A stretch of DNA of 64,000 bases, from the NCBI RefSeq assembly GCF_016598615.1, contig NZ_CP066831.1, forward strand, positions 7,006,001 to 7,070,000. The letters are read 5' to 3'. A program made the translations under genes and the position numbers. Position 1 is the first letter of the stretch; each line of letters starts with the position of its first letter. Source of the stretch: Streptomyces liliifuscus. Its GTDB lineage: Bacteria; Actinomycetota; Actinomycetes; Streptomycetales; Streptomycetaceae. The notes under the pieces are model-generated. The model was not told the origin of the DNA. It worked only from the letters and a program-made list of their open reading frames with translations, and did no database searches. Below, one piece after another: positions 51,774 through 60,558 of this stretch.

Positions 51774-52298
51774 CTAGCGACTCGTCCGGCCCGTGCCGGC
51801 AAGCAACTGCCGCAACAGATCAGCCAGTTGACCGGCCTGCTCCTCGTCGAGAGACGACAACGCCTCCGTCTGGACGTCAAGACCGGCCCCGACCGCCTCG
51901 TCGACAAGCACCAACCCCTTCTCCGTGAGCGTCACTTGGAGGGCGCGACGATCGTGGGGGTCGGGGGACCTGCGGAGCAGACCGGCCCGTTCCAGCTTGT
52001 CGAGGCGGCCGGTCATGCCTCCCGTGGTCAGCATCAGCGTCGCCGAGAGCTGACGGGGCGAGAGGGCGTACGGGGCGCCGGACCGCCGCAGCGTGGCGAG
52101 CACGTCGAACTCGCCGCGCGAGATGCCGAGCCGCGCGTACGTCTTCTCCATCCGGTCGCCCATCGCCCGCGAGAGCCGGAAGACGCGGCCGAAGACCTCC
52201 ATCGCGGCCGTGTCCAGGTCGGGCCGGACGGCGGCCCACTGGTCGATGATCGCGTCGACGGGGTCCGCGGGGGTCCTGGCGGCCTTGGAAGTGCTCAT
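51774..52298 (-). CDS. MarR-family transcriptional regulator
   Basis: 174 residues. Winged helix with DVLATLRRSGAPYALSPRQLSATLMLTTGGMTGRLDKLERAGLLRRSPDPHDRRALQVTLTEKG, the standard MarR recognition helix and DxR wing. Divergent from an EamA exporter gene; an 18-bp palindrome lies in the gap. ATG 52298. Confidence 0.93.
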   Translation of the reverse strand: MSTSKAARTPADPVDAIIDQWAAVRPDLDTAAMEVFGRVFRLSRAMGDRMEKTYARLGISRGEFDVLATLRRSGAPYALSPRQLSATLMLTTGGMTGRLDKLERAGLLRRSPDPHDRRALQVTLTEKGLVLVDEAVGAGLDVQTEALSSLDEEQAGQLADLLRQLLAGTGRTSR

Positions 52299-52353
52299 GG
52301 GGCGAGTATCCGCACCGCGTCACCCGGCTGCAAGAAGGTGGCTTGACGATAAG

Positions 52354-52371
52354 TAGCTTAGCGCTAAGCTA
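52354..52371. promoter_or_regulatory. MarR operator: 18-bp perfect palindrome
   Basis: TAGCTTAGCGCTAAGCTA is a perfect inverted repeat, positions 52354-52371, with TTGACG eight bases upstream at 52343-52348 and AAGCTA/TAATTA as -10 candidates to the right. Its size and symmetry fit a MarR dimer site between marR and the exporter. Confidence 0.8.
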
Positions 52372-52418
52372 ATTACTGCCAAGTCATCTCGGGGTCGTCT
52401 CCCCGGGCCATCTCCCTC

Positions 52419-53369
52419 ATGGAGCCGGTCATGAACCGCAGCACCGTCATCGCGCTCACCGCCCTGGCCCCGGTCTCCTGGGGCAGTACCTACGCCGTCA
52501 CCACGCAGTTCCTGCCGGCCGACCGGCCCCTGTTCACCGGCCTGATGCGCGCCCTGCCCGCCGGGCTGGTCCTGCTCGCGCTCGCCCGCACGCTGCCCCG
52601 CGGGGTCTGGTGGTGGAAGGCGGCGGCCCTGGGCGCGCTGAACATCGGCGCCTTCTTCCCGCTGCTCTTCCTCTCCGCGTACCGGCTGCCGGGCGGTATG
52701 GCGGCGGTCGTCGGTTCCGTCGGCCCGCTCTTCGTCGTCGGCCTCGCGGCGGCCCTGCTCGGCGAACGCCCGACTCTCCGTACGCTCCTCACGGGCATCG
52801 CGGCGGCCCTCGGCGTGAGCCTGGTCGTACTGAAGGCGGCCGGCGCGCTGGACGCCGTGGGTGTGCTCGCCGCCCTCGCCGCGACCGCGTCGATGTCCGC
52901 GGGCACCGTGCTGACGAAGAGGTGGGGGCGTCCCGAGGGAGTCGGCCCGCTGGCCCTCACCGGCTGGCAGTTGACCGCGGGCGGGCTGCTGATAGCCCCG
53001 GTCGCGCTGCTCGTGGAGGGCGCGCCGCCCGCGCTCGACGGGCGGGCCGTCGGCGGCTACCTCTATCTGGCGCTGGCCAACACGGCGGTCGCGTACTGGC
53101 TCTGGTTCCGCGGCATCGGCCGGCTCACCGCCACCCAGGTCACCTTCCTCGGCCCGCTCTCCCCGCTCACGGCGGCCGTCATCGGCTGGGCGGCGCTCGG
53201 CCAGGCGCTGGGCCCCGTGCAGCTGGCGGGCATGGCCCTGGCTTTCGGCGCGACGGTGTTCGGCCAGCTCGGGGCACGCCCGGCGCGCGGAATCCAAACG
53301 TTCAGCTCAGCTGAAAGGAATGGTCGAAAAGATTCGATGGACGTGACGGTTCCGGCGCTGCGACGGTAG
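52419..53369 (+). CDS. EamA/DMT-family exporter
   Basis: 316 residues in two EamA repeats (about ten helices): first repeat ALAPVSWGSTYAVTTQFLPAD to VSLVVLKAAGALDA, second LAALAATASMSAGTVLTKRWG to LGPLSPLTAAVIGWAALGQALGPVQLAG. Likely exports small metabolites or drugs. Start ATG 52419 or 52431 (MNRSTV); the first is listed because it begins with a full open frame. Divergent from marR, which probably represses it. Confidence 0.88.
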   Translation: MEPVMNRSTVIALTALAPVSWGSTYAVTTQFLPADRPLFTGLMRALPAGLVLLALARTLPRGVWWWKAAALGALNIGAFFPLLFLSAYRLPGGMAAVVGSVGPLFVVGLAAALLGERPTLRTLLTGIAAALGVSLVVLKAAGALDAVGVLAALAATASMSAGTVLTKRWGRPEGVGPLALTGWQLTAGGLLIAPVALLVEGAPPALDGRAVGGYLYLALANTAVAYWLWFRGIGRLTATQVTFLGPLSPLTAAVIGWAALGQALGPVQLAGMALAFGATVFGQLGARPARGIQTFSSAERNGRKDSMDVTVPALRR

Positions 53370-53506
53370 ATCCACATCGACCGAGTTCCCGGTGACGGAA
53401 AGACGGGAAGAGAGGCGTGGGACACACCGTGGGAGCCCTGGACCCGACCACTCGTACGCACGGTTCGCGGACCGAGCAAGGCGAACCGGCCCAGGCCCCC
53501 GCTGTC

Positions 53507-53542
53507 GGCCTGAACGGCCTCGTCCTCAAACGCCGGACGGGC
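53507..53542 (+). repeat. Dispersed intergenic repeat, family B
   Basis: Thirty-six bases (beginning GGCCTGAACGGCCTCGTCCT and ending CGCCGGACGGGC) match the copy at 60523-60558 (reverse strand) at 35 of 36 positions. It is a known style of dispersed Streptomyces element and lies 28 bases ahead of the DUF4262 gene. Confidence 0.8.
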
Positions 53543-53569
53543 CGGGTGGGGCGGGATACCGTCGCGAAC

Positions 53570-54123
53570 ATGCCTGACGACCGCCCCGCTTGTCGCTGTG
53601 TGATCTGCCATGACTACGGCGACCGTGACGAGGCCGATCGTATGGACCTGTGGACAGTCGAGCAGGTCCGGGAGCACGGGTGGAGCGTCGTCATGGTGCC
53701 GGCCGACGAGGAAGGGCCCGGGTTCGCCTACACGATCGGACTCTGGCACACCCACAAGGTGCCCGAGCCGGCCATGTTCGGCCTGGACATCAGGGTGATG
53801 CAGGTGCTGCTCAACACGCTCGGGCGCAGGGCCGCGGCGGGAGCCGTGCTGGAGAGCGACCAGGAACACCGTGACGTCGTCGAGGAGTTGCCGGTCGTTC
53901 TCAAGGAATCCGACCTTCGCTGGTACCGGGAGTTCTTCGGGAACGCGATCGCCTTCTACCGACGGCCCCCTTCCCGGTCCTCCAGCTGGTGTGGCCCGAC
54001 GCGGAGGGACGCTTCCCTTGGCAACCTGGGATCGACGAGCACTATCGGCAGTCCCAGCCCCAGTTGTGGCTGAAGCCGGCTCAACATCCTGAAGGCGTCC
54101 GGGCCACGCTCGCGAACGGTTGA
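53570..54123 (+). pseudogene. DUF4262 family gene, frameshifted near its 3' end
   Basis: ATG 53570 begins a DUF4262 protein with CxCVICHDYGDRDEADRMDLWTVEQVREHGW and PADEEGPGFAYTIGLWHTHKVPEPAMFGLDIRVMQVLLN, the family's core. After YREFFGNAIAFYRR the frame runs into nonsense at a C5 run (about 53969). One added base restores PPFPVLQLVWPDAEGRFPWQPGIDEHYRQ through the natural stop at 54121-54123. So one C appears lost in a homopolymer: either a real inactivating mutation or a sequencing error. Function of the family is unknown. Confidence 0.7.
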
Positions 54124-54190
54124 GCGGCTTCACGGGCACCCGCATTCCCGGCAAGGAGTGCCGAGTCGTACGCGGCGGCGGCGACTTCGG

Positions 54191-54826
54191 TCACTGCGCG
54201 GTTGCCGTTGCGCGACGGTGGGAGGCGCGGATCAGCACGGAGACCAGAGCCGCGAGGTCAAGGGCGCCGGCCGGGTCGTCCGCGTAGCGGGCGGTCTGCA
54301 GCGGCCCCACTTCGGACAGGCGTACTCCCTCCGTCTCCAGGACGTGGGCGAGGGCCAGCAGTGCCAGGCGGGCGTTGCCGTCCGGATAGGGGTGGAAGAA
54401 GGCGATGTCCAGATATGCCCTGGCCGCCCGGGCGGGCAACGGCACCGACGGGTCCGCGCTCTGGCGCAGGCAGGCGGCGAAGTCCCGCCAGGTGTGCGGC
54501 GTCAGCCCGTACCGCTCCCGGCCGCCCTTGGCGAAGGCGTCGCCCTGACGCAGGCACACGTCGGGTGTGCCGAGGACCGACTTCTGCCAGTCGTCGAGCA
54601 GGGGCGGGGTGAGCGGTTCTTCCTGCGAAGCAGCGGCACGGGAGAGGGCCATCGCGGTGAGCAGCCGGTCGGCGCGGTCCGGGTCGCGGTGGCGGACCGG
54701 ACCGTCGAACCAGGCGGCCAGTCCGTCGACGGCCGGTCGCACAGGTGCAGGGCTCGTGGTCGCGACCGAGGACCAGTCGACCTGCTCCCTGACTCGGCAC
54801 CACACGGACAGCGAGTCATCCCTCAC
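54191..54826 (-). CDS. Fic/DOC-family protein with altered active-site motif
   Basis: 211 residues. The Fic core is HPYPDGNARLALLALA where the consensus is HPFxxGNGRxxR: the catalytic His is kept but the glycine is alanine and the second arginine is leucine. N-terminal helices (about 1-90) match Fic fold positioning. AMP transfer may therefore be weak or lost, or a Doc-like kinase chemistry may apply; Doc has HxFx(D/N)xNKR, which also does not match. GTG 54826 overlaps the upstream gene's stop by 11 bases, so the pair is coupled. Confidence 0.75.
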   Translation of the reverse strand: MRDDSLSVWCRVREQVDWSSVATTSPAPVRPAVDGLAAWFDGPVRHRDPDRADRLLTAMALSRAAASQEEPLTPPLLDDWQKSVLGTPDVCLRQGDAFAKGGRERYGLTPHTWRDFAACLRQSADPSVPLPARAARAYLDIAFFHPYPDGNARLALLALAHVLETEGVRLSEVGPLQTARYADDPAGALDLAALVSVLIRASHRRATATAQ

Positions 54827-55583
54827 GGTAGAACCCGCGACCGGTGAGGCGGACCGCCAGGTCCTCGCCCACCGCGTCGACCAGGGGCGGGGCGGGCTCG
54901 GCCCAGCTCTTGAACCGGCCCCCGATCGCGGCTTCCACCGCCTTCCTTGCCGCCTCCGGTCGCAGGCCGGTGGAGGAGAGGAACCAGGTCAGCGTGGTGT
55001 CGCAGAGCCCGTACCAGGCCGACTCCGCGTGGGTGCGGTCCACGACCGTGGTGACCAAGCGGGTCACCGCGCGTTCGAGATGCCAGCTGCGGTCCTCGGC
55101 ATTCGCGTCGGGCGGCGGAGCGAGCTGCTCGAACCGCTCGGCCATGTCCTCCAGCCAGTCACGCCATTCCAGCAGCGAGGCCACCACGCGCGCGGCGGTC
55201 TCCTCCGCCTCTCCGACCGAATGCATGTCGCAGCACCAAGCGCCGACAGGTCCACCTAGGTAGGTCGACCAGCCCCAGCCACAGGCCCAACGGCCGTAGC
55301 GCGACGCCAGGAGCACGCTCACCTCGCTCACGAAGCGGAAGCCCTTCATCCGATCGGCATCGGCATCGACGTCGGTTTCGGCAGAAGGTGTCATCCCGGC
55401 GACCAGCGCCGAAATCCGGGCCTCCTCGTCGTCGTCCCACTCGAAGGCGTTCCGACGAGGGTCGGCCTCGGACCACGACAGCGACCAGGCTCGAAGATCT
55501 TGCTGGATGGACGTGGTGTACCTCCGAAGTCGGACGTGACAGAACAACTGCCCGATGATGCCGACGTAATCGAGGCATGTCAC
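54816..55583 (-). CDS. Unknown protein coupled to a Fic-domain protein
   Basis: 255 residues from GTG 55583. Unrecognised. The N-terminus is short on hydrophobics; middle sections are Trp/Cys-rich (RWACGWGWSTYLGGPVGAWCCDM) followed by helices (VVASLLEWRDWLEDMAERFEQLA). C-terminal half is charged helical. The 11-base overlap with the Fic gene suggests a functional pair, possibly antitoxin or adaptor, but no antitoxin motif (inhibitory S/TxxxE/DG) is visible. Start choice is uncertain. Confidence 0.6.
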   Translation of the reverse strand: MTCLDYVGIIGQLFCHVRLRRYTTSIQQDLRAWSLSWSEADPRRNAFEWDDDEEARISALVAGMTPSAETDVDADADRMKGFRFVSEVSVLLASRYGRWACGWGWSTYLGGPVGAWCCDMHSVGEAEETAARVVASLLEWRDWLEDMAERFEQLAPPPDANAEDRSWHLERAVTRLVTTVVDRTHAESAWYGLCDTTLTWFLSSTGLRPEAARKAVEAAIGGRFKSWAEPAPPLVDAVGEDLAVRLTGRGFYREG

Positions 55584-55811
55584 TCGAATTTACGGGCCAC
55601 CGACCTGCGTCCCCCACGCCCCGGCCCGCCATCGCCGTTCCAACGAAAAACGCACCCGGCATATTCGCACAAGTTGATCTCCGTCGCGGCCGCCCCAAGG
55701 GCCCCTTGACACTCTGACCCGGCACATCGAGCCTTGACGGGGCGCGCTCCCCGGACCGCCGGAACCGCCCGTTCGAGACGCTCAACGGCCGTACCGAGGT
55801 GAGGAGTTGGC

Positions 55812-57104
55812 GTGAGGGCAGAGGGCGCTCGCAGCCGGGGAAACCCGTATCCCACCGTCGCCGAGCTGGCGCACCGCGCGCGGGCGATGGTCGCGGAGCG
55901 GCCCGGGACGTTGCGTCTGCGCACCGTCGGAACGTCCCGCGCCGGCCGGCCCCTGTGGCTGCTCTCGGCAGGCCACGGCGAGCACCAGATACTCACCGTG
56001 GCCGGCGCCCACGCCAACGAACCGGTCGGCGGTGCCTCGTCCCTCACCCTCGCCGAGGACTTCGTACGGGACCCGCGTGTCCTGGACGAACTCGGCTGCA
56101 CCTGGCACTTCCTGCTCTGTCTGGACCCGGACGGCACGACCCTCGGCGAGCGCCGGTTCGCCGGACACCCGGCCTCCGCGCCGACCCTGGACGGCTACTA
56201 CCGCGGCTTCTACCGGCCCGCGTTCATCAGTCAGCCCGAGTTTCCGCCCGTGGACACGGACCCGCACACCGCGATGCCCGAATCCCGCGCGCTGACCCGG
56301 CTCCTCGACGAGCTGCGGCCCCTGATCCAGTTCTCCCTGCACGGTGTCGAAGTAGGAGGATCGTTCCTGCAGCTGACCCGTCCCGTACCCGGAGCGCCCC
56401 GCGCCTTCCGGTCCGTGGCGGCGGAGCTCGGTATCCCGCTGGAGTACCGGCCGTTCGACGGCATGGGCTGGTTCGTCGACAGCCCCGGCGTGCTCGTCCT
56501 GCCCGACGGCAGCCCCGCCGACGAACGCGACCCCTCCGGCTACACCTCCCAGGCGACCTGGATGTACGCGATGCGGCACGGGACGGTCTCGGCCGTCGTC
56601 GAGGCCCCCTTCTGGAGCGTGGCCGGCGTCAGCGATCCGAGCCCCGTCACCCGGCCCGAGCGGGAGATCTCCCGGGCCGCCGAGATCCTGCTCAGCCGCG
56701 CCAAACAGCTGGAGAAGGTGCTCGGCGCGCTCGCCGACCAACCACCCGCAGACGAGCGCCGGCTGCCGTTCCACACCGCCGCGCGCGAACTCATGGACAT
56801 CGGCCCCGGCGTCGTCGACACCTGGAACACCCACGACGCGCAGGGCCTCGGCGACGCCGAACTCGCCACCACCGTCGGCAACTCGGTCTCCCTCGGCATA
56901 GCCGCCCGCCGCATACCCCTGCGCGCGGCCGCGATGATGCGCAGCGCCCTCGACGAACCGCCCGAGGCCCTCGACACCCTCGTACGCGACTGGAGCCAGG
57001 AGCTGGAGACCACCTTCGTCGCGCGCTGGGTGCCGGTGCACCGGCAGACCGCGCTGCACATCCGCACGATGCTGCACCTGACCCGGCAACTGGTCGGCAC
57101 ATGA
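55812..57104 (+). CDS. M14-type zinc carboxypeptidase
   Basis: 430 residues starting GTG 55812 with GAGGAG ahead. Zinc ligand motif HANEPVGG (HxxE) at about residues 72-76, catalytic region SLHGVEVGGSF with the third zinc His, and a later catalytic Glu candidate in VVEAPFWS. No signal peptide: cytoplasmic. C-terminal 120 residues are helical. Substrate unknown; related proteins are annotated as M14 peptidases or succinylglutamate desuccinylase-like. Divergent from the 255-aa gene. Confidence 0.85.
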   Translation: MRAEGARSRGNPYPTVAELAHRARAMVAERPGTLRLRTVGTSRAGRPLWLLSAGHGEHQILTVAGAHANEPVGGASSLTLAEDFVRDPRVLDELGCTWHFLLCLDPDGTTLGERRFAGHPASAPTLDGYYRGFYRPAFISQPEFPPVDTDPHTAMPESRALTRLLDELRPLIQFSLHGVEVGGSFLQLTRPVPGAPRAFRSVAAELGIPLEYRPFDGMGWFVDSPGVLVLPDGSPADERDPSGYTSQATWMYAMRHGTVSAVVEAPFWSVAGVSDPSPVTRPEREISRAAEILLSRAKQLEKVLGALADQPPADERRLPFHTAARELMDIGPGVVDTWNTHDAQGLGDAELATTVGNSVSLGIAARRIPLRAAAMMRSALDEPPEALDTLVRDWSQELETTFVARWVPVHRQTALHIRTMLHLTRQLVGT

Positions 57105-57108
57105 CGAA

Positions 57109-57135
57109 GGGCGCCCGGTGTCACACCGGGCGCCC
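57109..57135. terminator. Perfect 12-bp hairpin between convergent genes
   Basis: GGGCGCCCGGTG at 57109-57120, loop TCA, CACCGGGCGCCC at 57124-57135. Ends the M14 gene and pepN. Confidence 0.85.
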
Positions 57136-57150
57136 CCATCCGAGTACCGC

Positions 57151-59742
57151 CTACCGGGTCGTTGCCGCCGCGTCCGCCGCCTGGGCCCTGAGCGCGCGCT
57201 CGATGCCCGCGCGGGACTCCGAGATCAGCCGGCGCAGTGCCGGGCCGGGCTCGGCGGAGGCCAGCCACTCGTCCGTCTTGCGGAGGGTCTCCTCGGAGAC
57301 CTGGACGGACGGGTAGAGCCCGACCACGATCTGCTGGGCCATCTCGTGCGAGCGCGAGTCCCAGACGTCCTTGACCGCCGCGAAGTACTTGTCCGTGTAC
57401 GGGGCGAGCAGCTCGCGCTGGCCGGTCTGGACGAAGCCGCCGATCACGGCCTCCTGCACGGCGTTCGGCAGCTTGTCGGACTCGACGACCGACGCCCAGG
57501 CCTCCGACTTGGCCTCCTCCGTCGGACGGGCGGCACGGGCGGACGTCGCGTGGCGCTCACCGGCGGCCGTCCTGTCGCGCTCGTACTCGCCCGCGATCTC
57601 CGCCTCGTCGAAGCGGCCCACCGCCGCGAGTTGCTGCACGAACGCCCAGCGCAGCTCGGTGTCGACGGCCAGGCCCTCGATGGTCTCCCGGCCGTCTAGC
57701 AGGCCCTCCAGGAGGTCGAGCTGCTCCGGCGTACGGGCCGTCGCCGCGAAGGCGCGCGCCCAGGCCAGCTGGTGGTCGCTGCCGGCCGCGGCGGACTTCA
57801 GGTGGGCCAGCGTGGCGTCCGTCCAGCGGGTCAGCAGTGCCTCGCGCGCGGTCGGGTCGGCGTACAGCTCGATCGCCAGCTTCACCTGCCGGTGCAGTGA
57901 CTGCACGACGCCGATGTCCGACTCCTTGCCGATGCCGGACAGCACCAGGGACAGATAGTCGCGGGTCGCCAGCTCGGCGTCGCGCGTCATGTCCCAGGCC
58001 GAGGCCCAGCACAGGGCGCGCGGCAGGGAGGACTCGAAGTCGCCGAGGTGCTCGGTGACGAAGGCCAGGGACTGCTCGTCGAGACGGACCTTCGCGTACG
58101 AGAGGTCGTCGTCGTTGAGGAGGATCACCGCGGGGCGGCGCCTGCCCACCAGCTCGGGCACGGCGGTCAGTTCGCCGTCGACGTCCAGCTCGATACGGCC
58201 GTTCTCGTCGTCCCGCAGCAGCTTGCCGCTGTCGTCGTCGAGGTCGTAGAGGCCGACGGCGATCCGGTGCGGACGCAGCGTCGACTCGCCCTTGGCGCCC
58301 GCGGGCAGTGCGGGAGCCTCCTGGCGGATGGCGAAGGCGGTGATGACGCCGTTCGCGTCCGTCTCGATCTCCGGGCGCAGGACGTTGATGCCCGCCGTCT
58401 CCAGCCACGCCTTCGACCAGGTCTTCAGGTCCCGGCCCGAGGTCTCCTCCAGGGCGCCCAGCAGGTCGGACAGGCGCGTGTTGCCGAACGCGTGCCGCTT
58501 GAAGTAGGCCTGCACGCCCTGGAAGAACTCGTCCTCACCGACATAGGCGACGAGCTGCTTGAGGACGCTCGCGCCCTTGGCGTACGTGATGCCGTCGAAG
58601 TTGACGAGCACGTCGTCGAGGTCGTTGATCTCGGCCATGATCGGGTGCGTGGACGGCAGCTGGTCCTGCCGGTACGCCCAGGTCTTCATGGAGTTGGCGA
58701 ACGTGGTCCAGGAGTGCGGCCAGCGCGACTGGGGGGCGTACGCCTGGCACGCGGCCTCGGCGTAGGTGGCGAACGACTCGTTCAGCCACAGGTCGTTCCA
58801 CCACTCCATGGTGACCAGGTCGCCGAACCACATGTGCGCCAGCTCGTGCAGGATCGTGGCGGCCCGCACCTCGTACGCGGCGTCCGTGACCTTCGAGCGG
58901 AACACGTACTGGTCGCGGATCGTGACCGCGCCCGCGTTCTCCATCGCGCCCGCGTTGAACTCCGGCACGAACAGCTGGTCGTACTTCTTGAACGGGTACG
59001 CGTAGTCGAACTTCTCCTGGAACCACTCGAAGCCCTGCCGCGTCACCTCGAAGATCGCGTCCGAGTCGAGGAACTCGGCGAGCGAGGGCCGGCAGTAGAT
59101 CCCGAGCGGGACCGACTGCCCGTCCTTCTCGTACACGCTGTGCACCGAGTGGTACGGGCCCAGGATGAGCGCCGTGATGTACGTGGAGATGCGGGGCGTC
59201 GGCTCGAAGACCCAGATGTCGTCCTTGGGCTCCGGCGTCGGCGAGTTGGAGATGACGGTCCAGCCGGAGGGCGCCTTCACGGTGAACTGGAAGGTGGCCT
59301 TCAGGTCCGGCTGCTCGAAGCTCGCGAAGACACGGCGGGCGTCCGGTACCTCGAACTGCGTGTAGAGGTAGGCCTGCTGGTCGACCGGGTCGACGAACCG
59401 GTGCAGGCCCTCACCGGTGTTGGTGTACGCGCAGTCGGCGACGACCCGCAGGATGTTGCGGCCCTCAAGGATCCCGGACAGCGCGATCCGCGAGTCCTTG
59501 AAGACGTCGGCCGGGTCGAGGGCGTCGCCGTTGAGGGTGACTTCGTGGACGGCCGGGGCCACCAGGTCGATGAACGACTCGGCGCCGGTCTCGGCCGAGT
59601 CGAAGCGCACGGTGGTCACGGACCGGTAGGTGCCCCCTTCGCCCTGCGCGCCGGAGAGGTCGAGATCGATCTCGTACGAGTCAACGGTGAGCAGCTTCGC
59701 CCGCTGCTGCGCCTCTTCGCGGGTCAGGTTTGTGCCAGGCAC
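57151..59742 (-). CDS. pepN: Aminopeptidase N (M1 family)
   Basis: 863 residues, the normal length. M1 signatures: exopeptidase motif GAMEN in FNAGAMENAGAV and zinc site HELAHMWFGDLVTMEWWNDLWLNESF (HEXXH plus 18 residues to Glu). Four-domain actinobacterial PepN with ERAP-like C-terminus. Broad-specificity removal of N-terminal residues in the cytoplasm. Starts GTG 59742 (MPGTNLTREEAQQRA), stop near the shared hairpin. Confidence 0.97.
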   Translation of the reverse strand: MPGTNLTREEAQQRAKLLTVDSYEIDLDLSGAQGEGGTYRSVTTVRFDSAETGAESFIDLVAPAVHEVTLNGDALDPADVFKDSRIALSGILEGRNILRVVADCAYTNTGEGLHRFVDPVDQQAYLYTQFEVPDARRVFASFEQPDLKATFQFTVKAPSGWTVISNSPTPEPKDDIWVFEPTPRISTYITALILGPYHSVHSVYEKDGQSVPLGIYCRPSLAEFLDSDAIFEVTRQGFEWFQEKFDYAYPFKKYDQLFVPEFNAGAMENAGAVTIRDQYVFRSKVTDAAYEVRAATILHELAHMWFGDLVTMEWWNDLWLNESFATYAEAACQAYAPQSRWPHSWTTFANSMKTWAYRQDQLPSTHPIMAEINDLDDVLVNFDGITYAKGASVLKQLVAYVGEDEFFQGVQAYFKRHAFGNTRLSDLLGALEETSGRDLKTWSKAWLETAGINVLRPEIETDANGVITAFAIRQEAPALPAGAKGESTLRPHRIAVGLYDLDDDSGKLLRDDENGRIELDVDGELTAVPELVGRRRPAVILLNDDDLSYAKVRLDEQSLAFVTEHLGDFESSLPRALCWASAWDMTRDAELATRDYLSLVLSGIGKESDIGVVQSLHRQVKLAIELYADPTAREALLTRWTDATLAHLKSAAAGSDHQLAWARAFAATARTPEQLDLLEGLLDGRETIEGLAVDTELRWAFVQQLAAVGRFDEAEIAGEYERDRTAAGERHATSARAARPTEEAKSEAWASVVESDKLPNAVQEAVIGGFVQTGQRELLAPYTDKYFAAVKDVWDSRSHEMAQQIVVGLYPSVQVSEETLRKTDEWLASAEPGPALRRLISESRAGIERALRAQAADAAATTR

Positions 59743-59855
59743 GCGGTCATCTCCTCGTTATGTGTGGGTTGCGCCATCCTTCCACGGCTGATGCGGGGAA
59801 TGCGATGTCCGTTTCCCGCCGGTGGAGGGCGCCCGGGGGCGGGAGTCTGGAACGC

Positions 59856-60352
59856 ATGACGACATATACCGCGAGGCCGATCGAGCCGGGTGTGCTGAAG
59901 GAACTCCGTGACGTCGATGACGCGGGGCGGGCGTGCGTTCCGTTCGTGGAGGGGGAGGGTGGGAGTCCGCTGCGGTGCTGTCTGCGGCGGAGTCGGAGTG
60001 GGGAGCGGGTCGCTCTTGTCTCGTACGCTCCGTTGCGGCGGTGGGCCGCGGGGGTGGGGGTGGAGCCGGGGGCGTACGACGAGCAGGGGCCCGTCTTCAT
60101 CCATGCCGAGTCGTGTGCGGGGGTTGTGGGGGTGGGCGGTATCCGTTTGCTCGGCCGGGGGTGTTGCGTGCGGTGCGGCGGTACTCCGGGGAGGGGCGGA
60201 TCCTTGGCGGGCGGCTCCTCGACCTTCCGTCGACGCCCGACGAATCGCTGGACGCGGCCTTCTCCGAGGCTTTCGCCGATCCTGAGGTGGCTCTGGTGCA
60301 CGTTCGGGCGGTGGAGTACGGGTGCTTCCTGTACGAGGTGCGGCGGCCGTAG
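59856..60352 (+). pseudogene. DUF1203-like gene with internal frameshift
   Basis: The ATG at 59856 starts TYTARPIEPGVLKELRDVDDAG, which continues as LRCCLRRSRSGERVALVSYAPLRRWAAGVG and GPVFIHAESCAG; this is the family pattern I recall for DUF1203. Around G5 runs at 60117-60131 the frame is lost, and a base's shift gives the sensible end VLRAVRRYSGEGRILGGRLLDL...VALVHVRAVEYGCFLYEVRRP, stopping at 60350-60352. One apparent lost G in a homopolymer: a real lesion or sequence error, like the DUF4262 case. Confidence 0.65.
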
Positions 60353-60438
60353 GGCTTTTTCTCGCCCCCGCCGCCCCTACCCATTCCCGTCCCTGACTCA
60401 GGGGCTCCGCCCCCGAACCCCCAAAAGACCAAAAGACT

Positions 60439-60486
60439 GCGCAGTTCCCCGCGCCCCTAGGTACCCAGGGGCGCGGGGAACTGCGC
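60439..60486. repeat. Large inverted repeat formed by family A element
   Basis: Perfect 20-base arms (GCGCAGTTCCCCGCGCCCCT at 60439-60458 and its complement at 60467-60486) enclose an 8-base centre. The right arm opens the family A repeat (AGGGGCGCGGGGAACTGCGC). Between the DUF1203-like gene and asd, so it may also terminate both. Confidence 0.85.
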
Positions 60487-60512
60487 GATCAGCCACGACG
60501 AACCCGCAGCCG
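60467..60512 (+). repeat. Dispersed intergenic repeat, family A
   Basis: Second clear copy of the element at 51693, here GGGGAACTGCGCGATCAGCC followed by ACGACGAACCCGCAGCCG. Followed within 11 bases by a family B copy (60523). Confidence 0.75.
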
Positions 60513-60522
60513 AAGCCCTTCA

Positions 60523-60558
60523 GCCCGTCCGGCGTTTGAGGACGAGGTCGTTCAGGCC
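60523..60558 (-). repeat. Dispersed intergenic repeat, family B, spanning the asd stop
   Basis: Reverse-strand copy of the 53507 element (35 of 36 identical). Its 5' end (GGCCTGAACG) includes the TGA stop codon of asd, so the repeat begins in the last codon of the gene. Confidence 0.8.

Noticed and set aside
53417..53569. Extended N-terminus of the DUF4262 gene from 53417
   Set aside because: It would cross the family B intergenic repeat; the family's N-terminus begins at ATG 53570.
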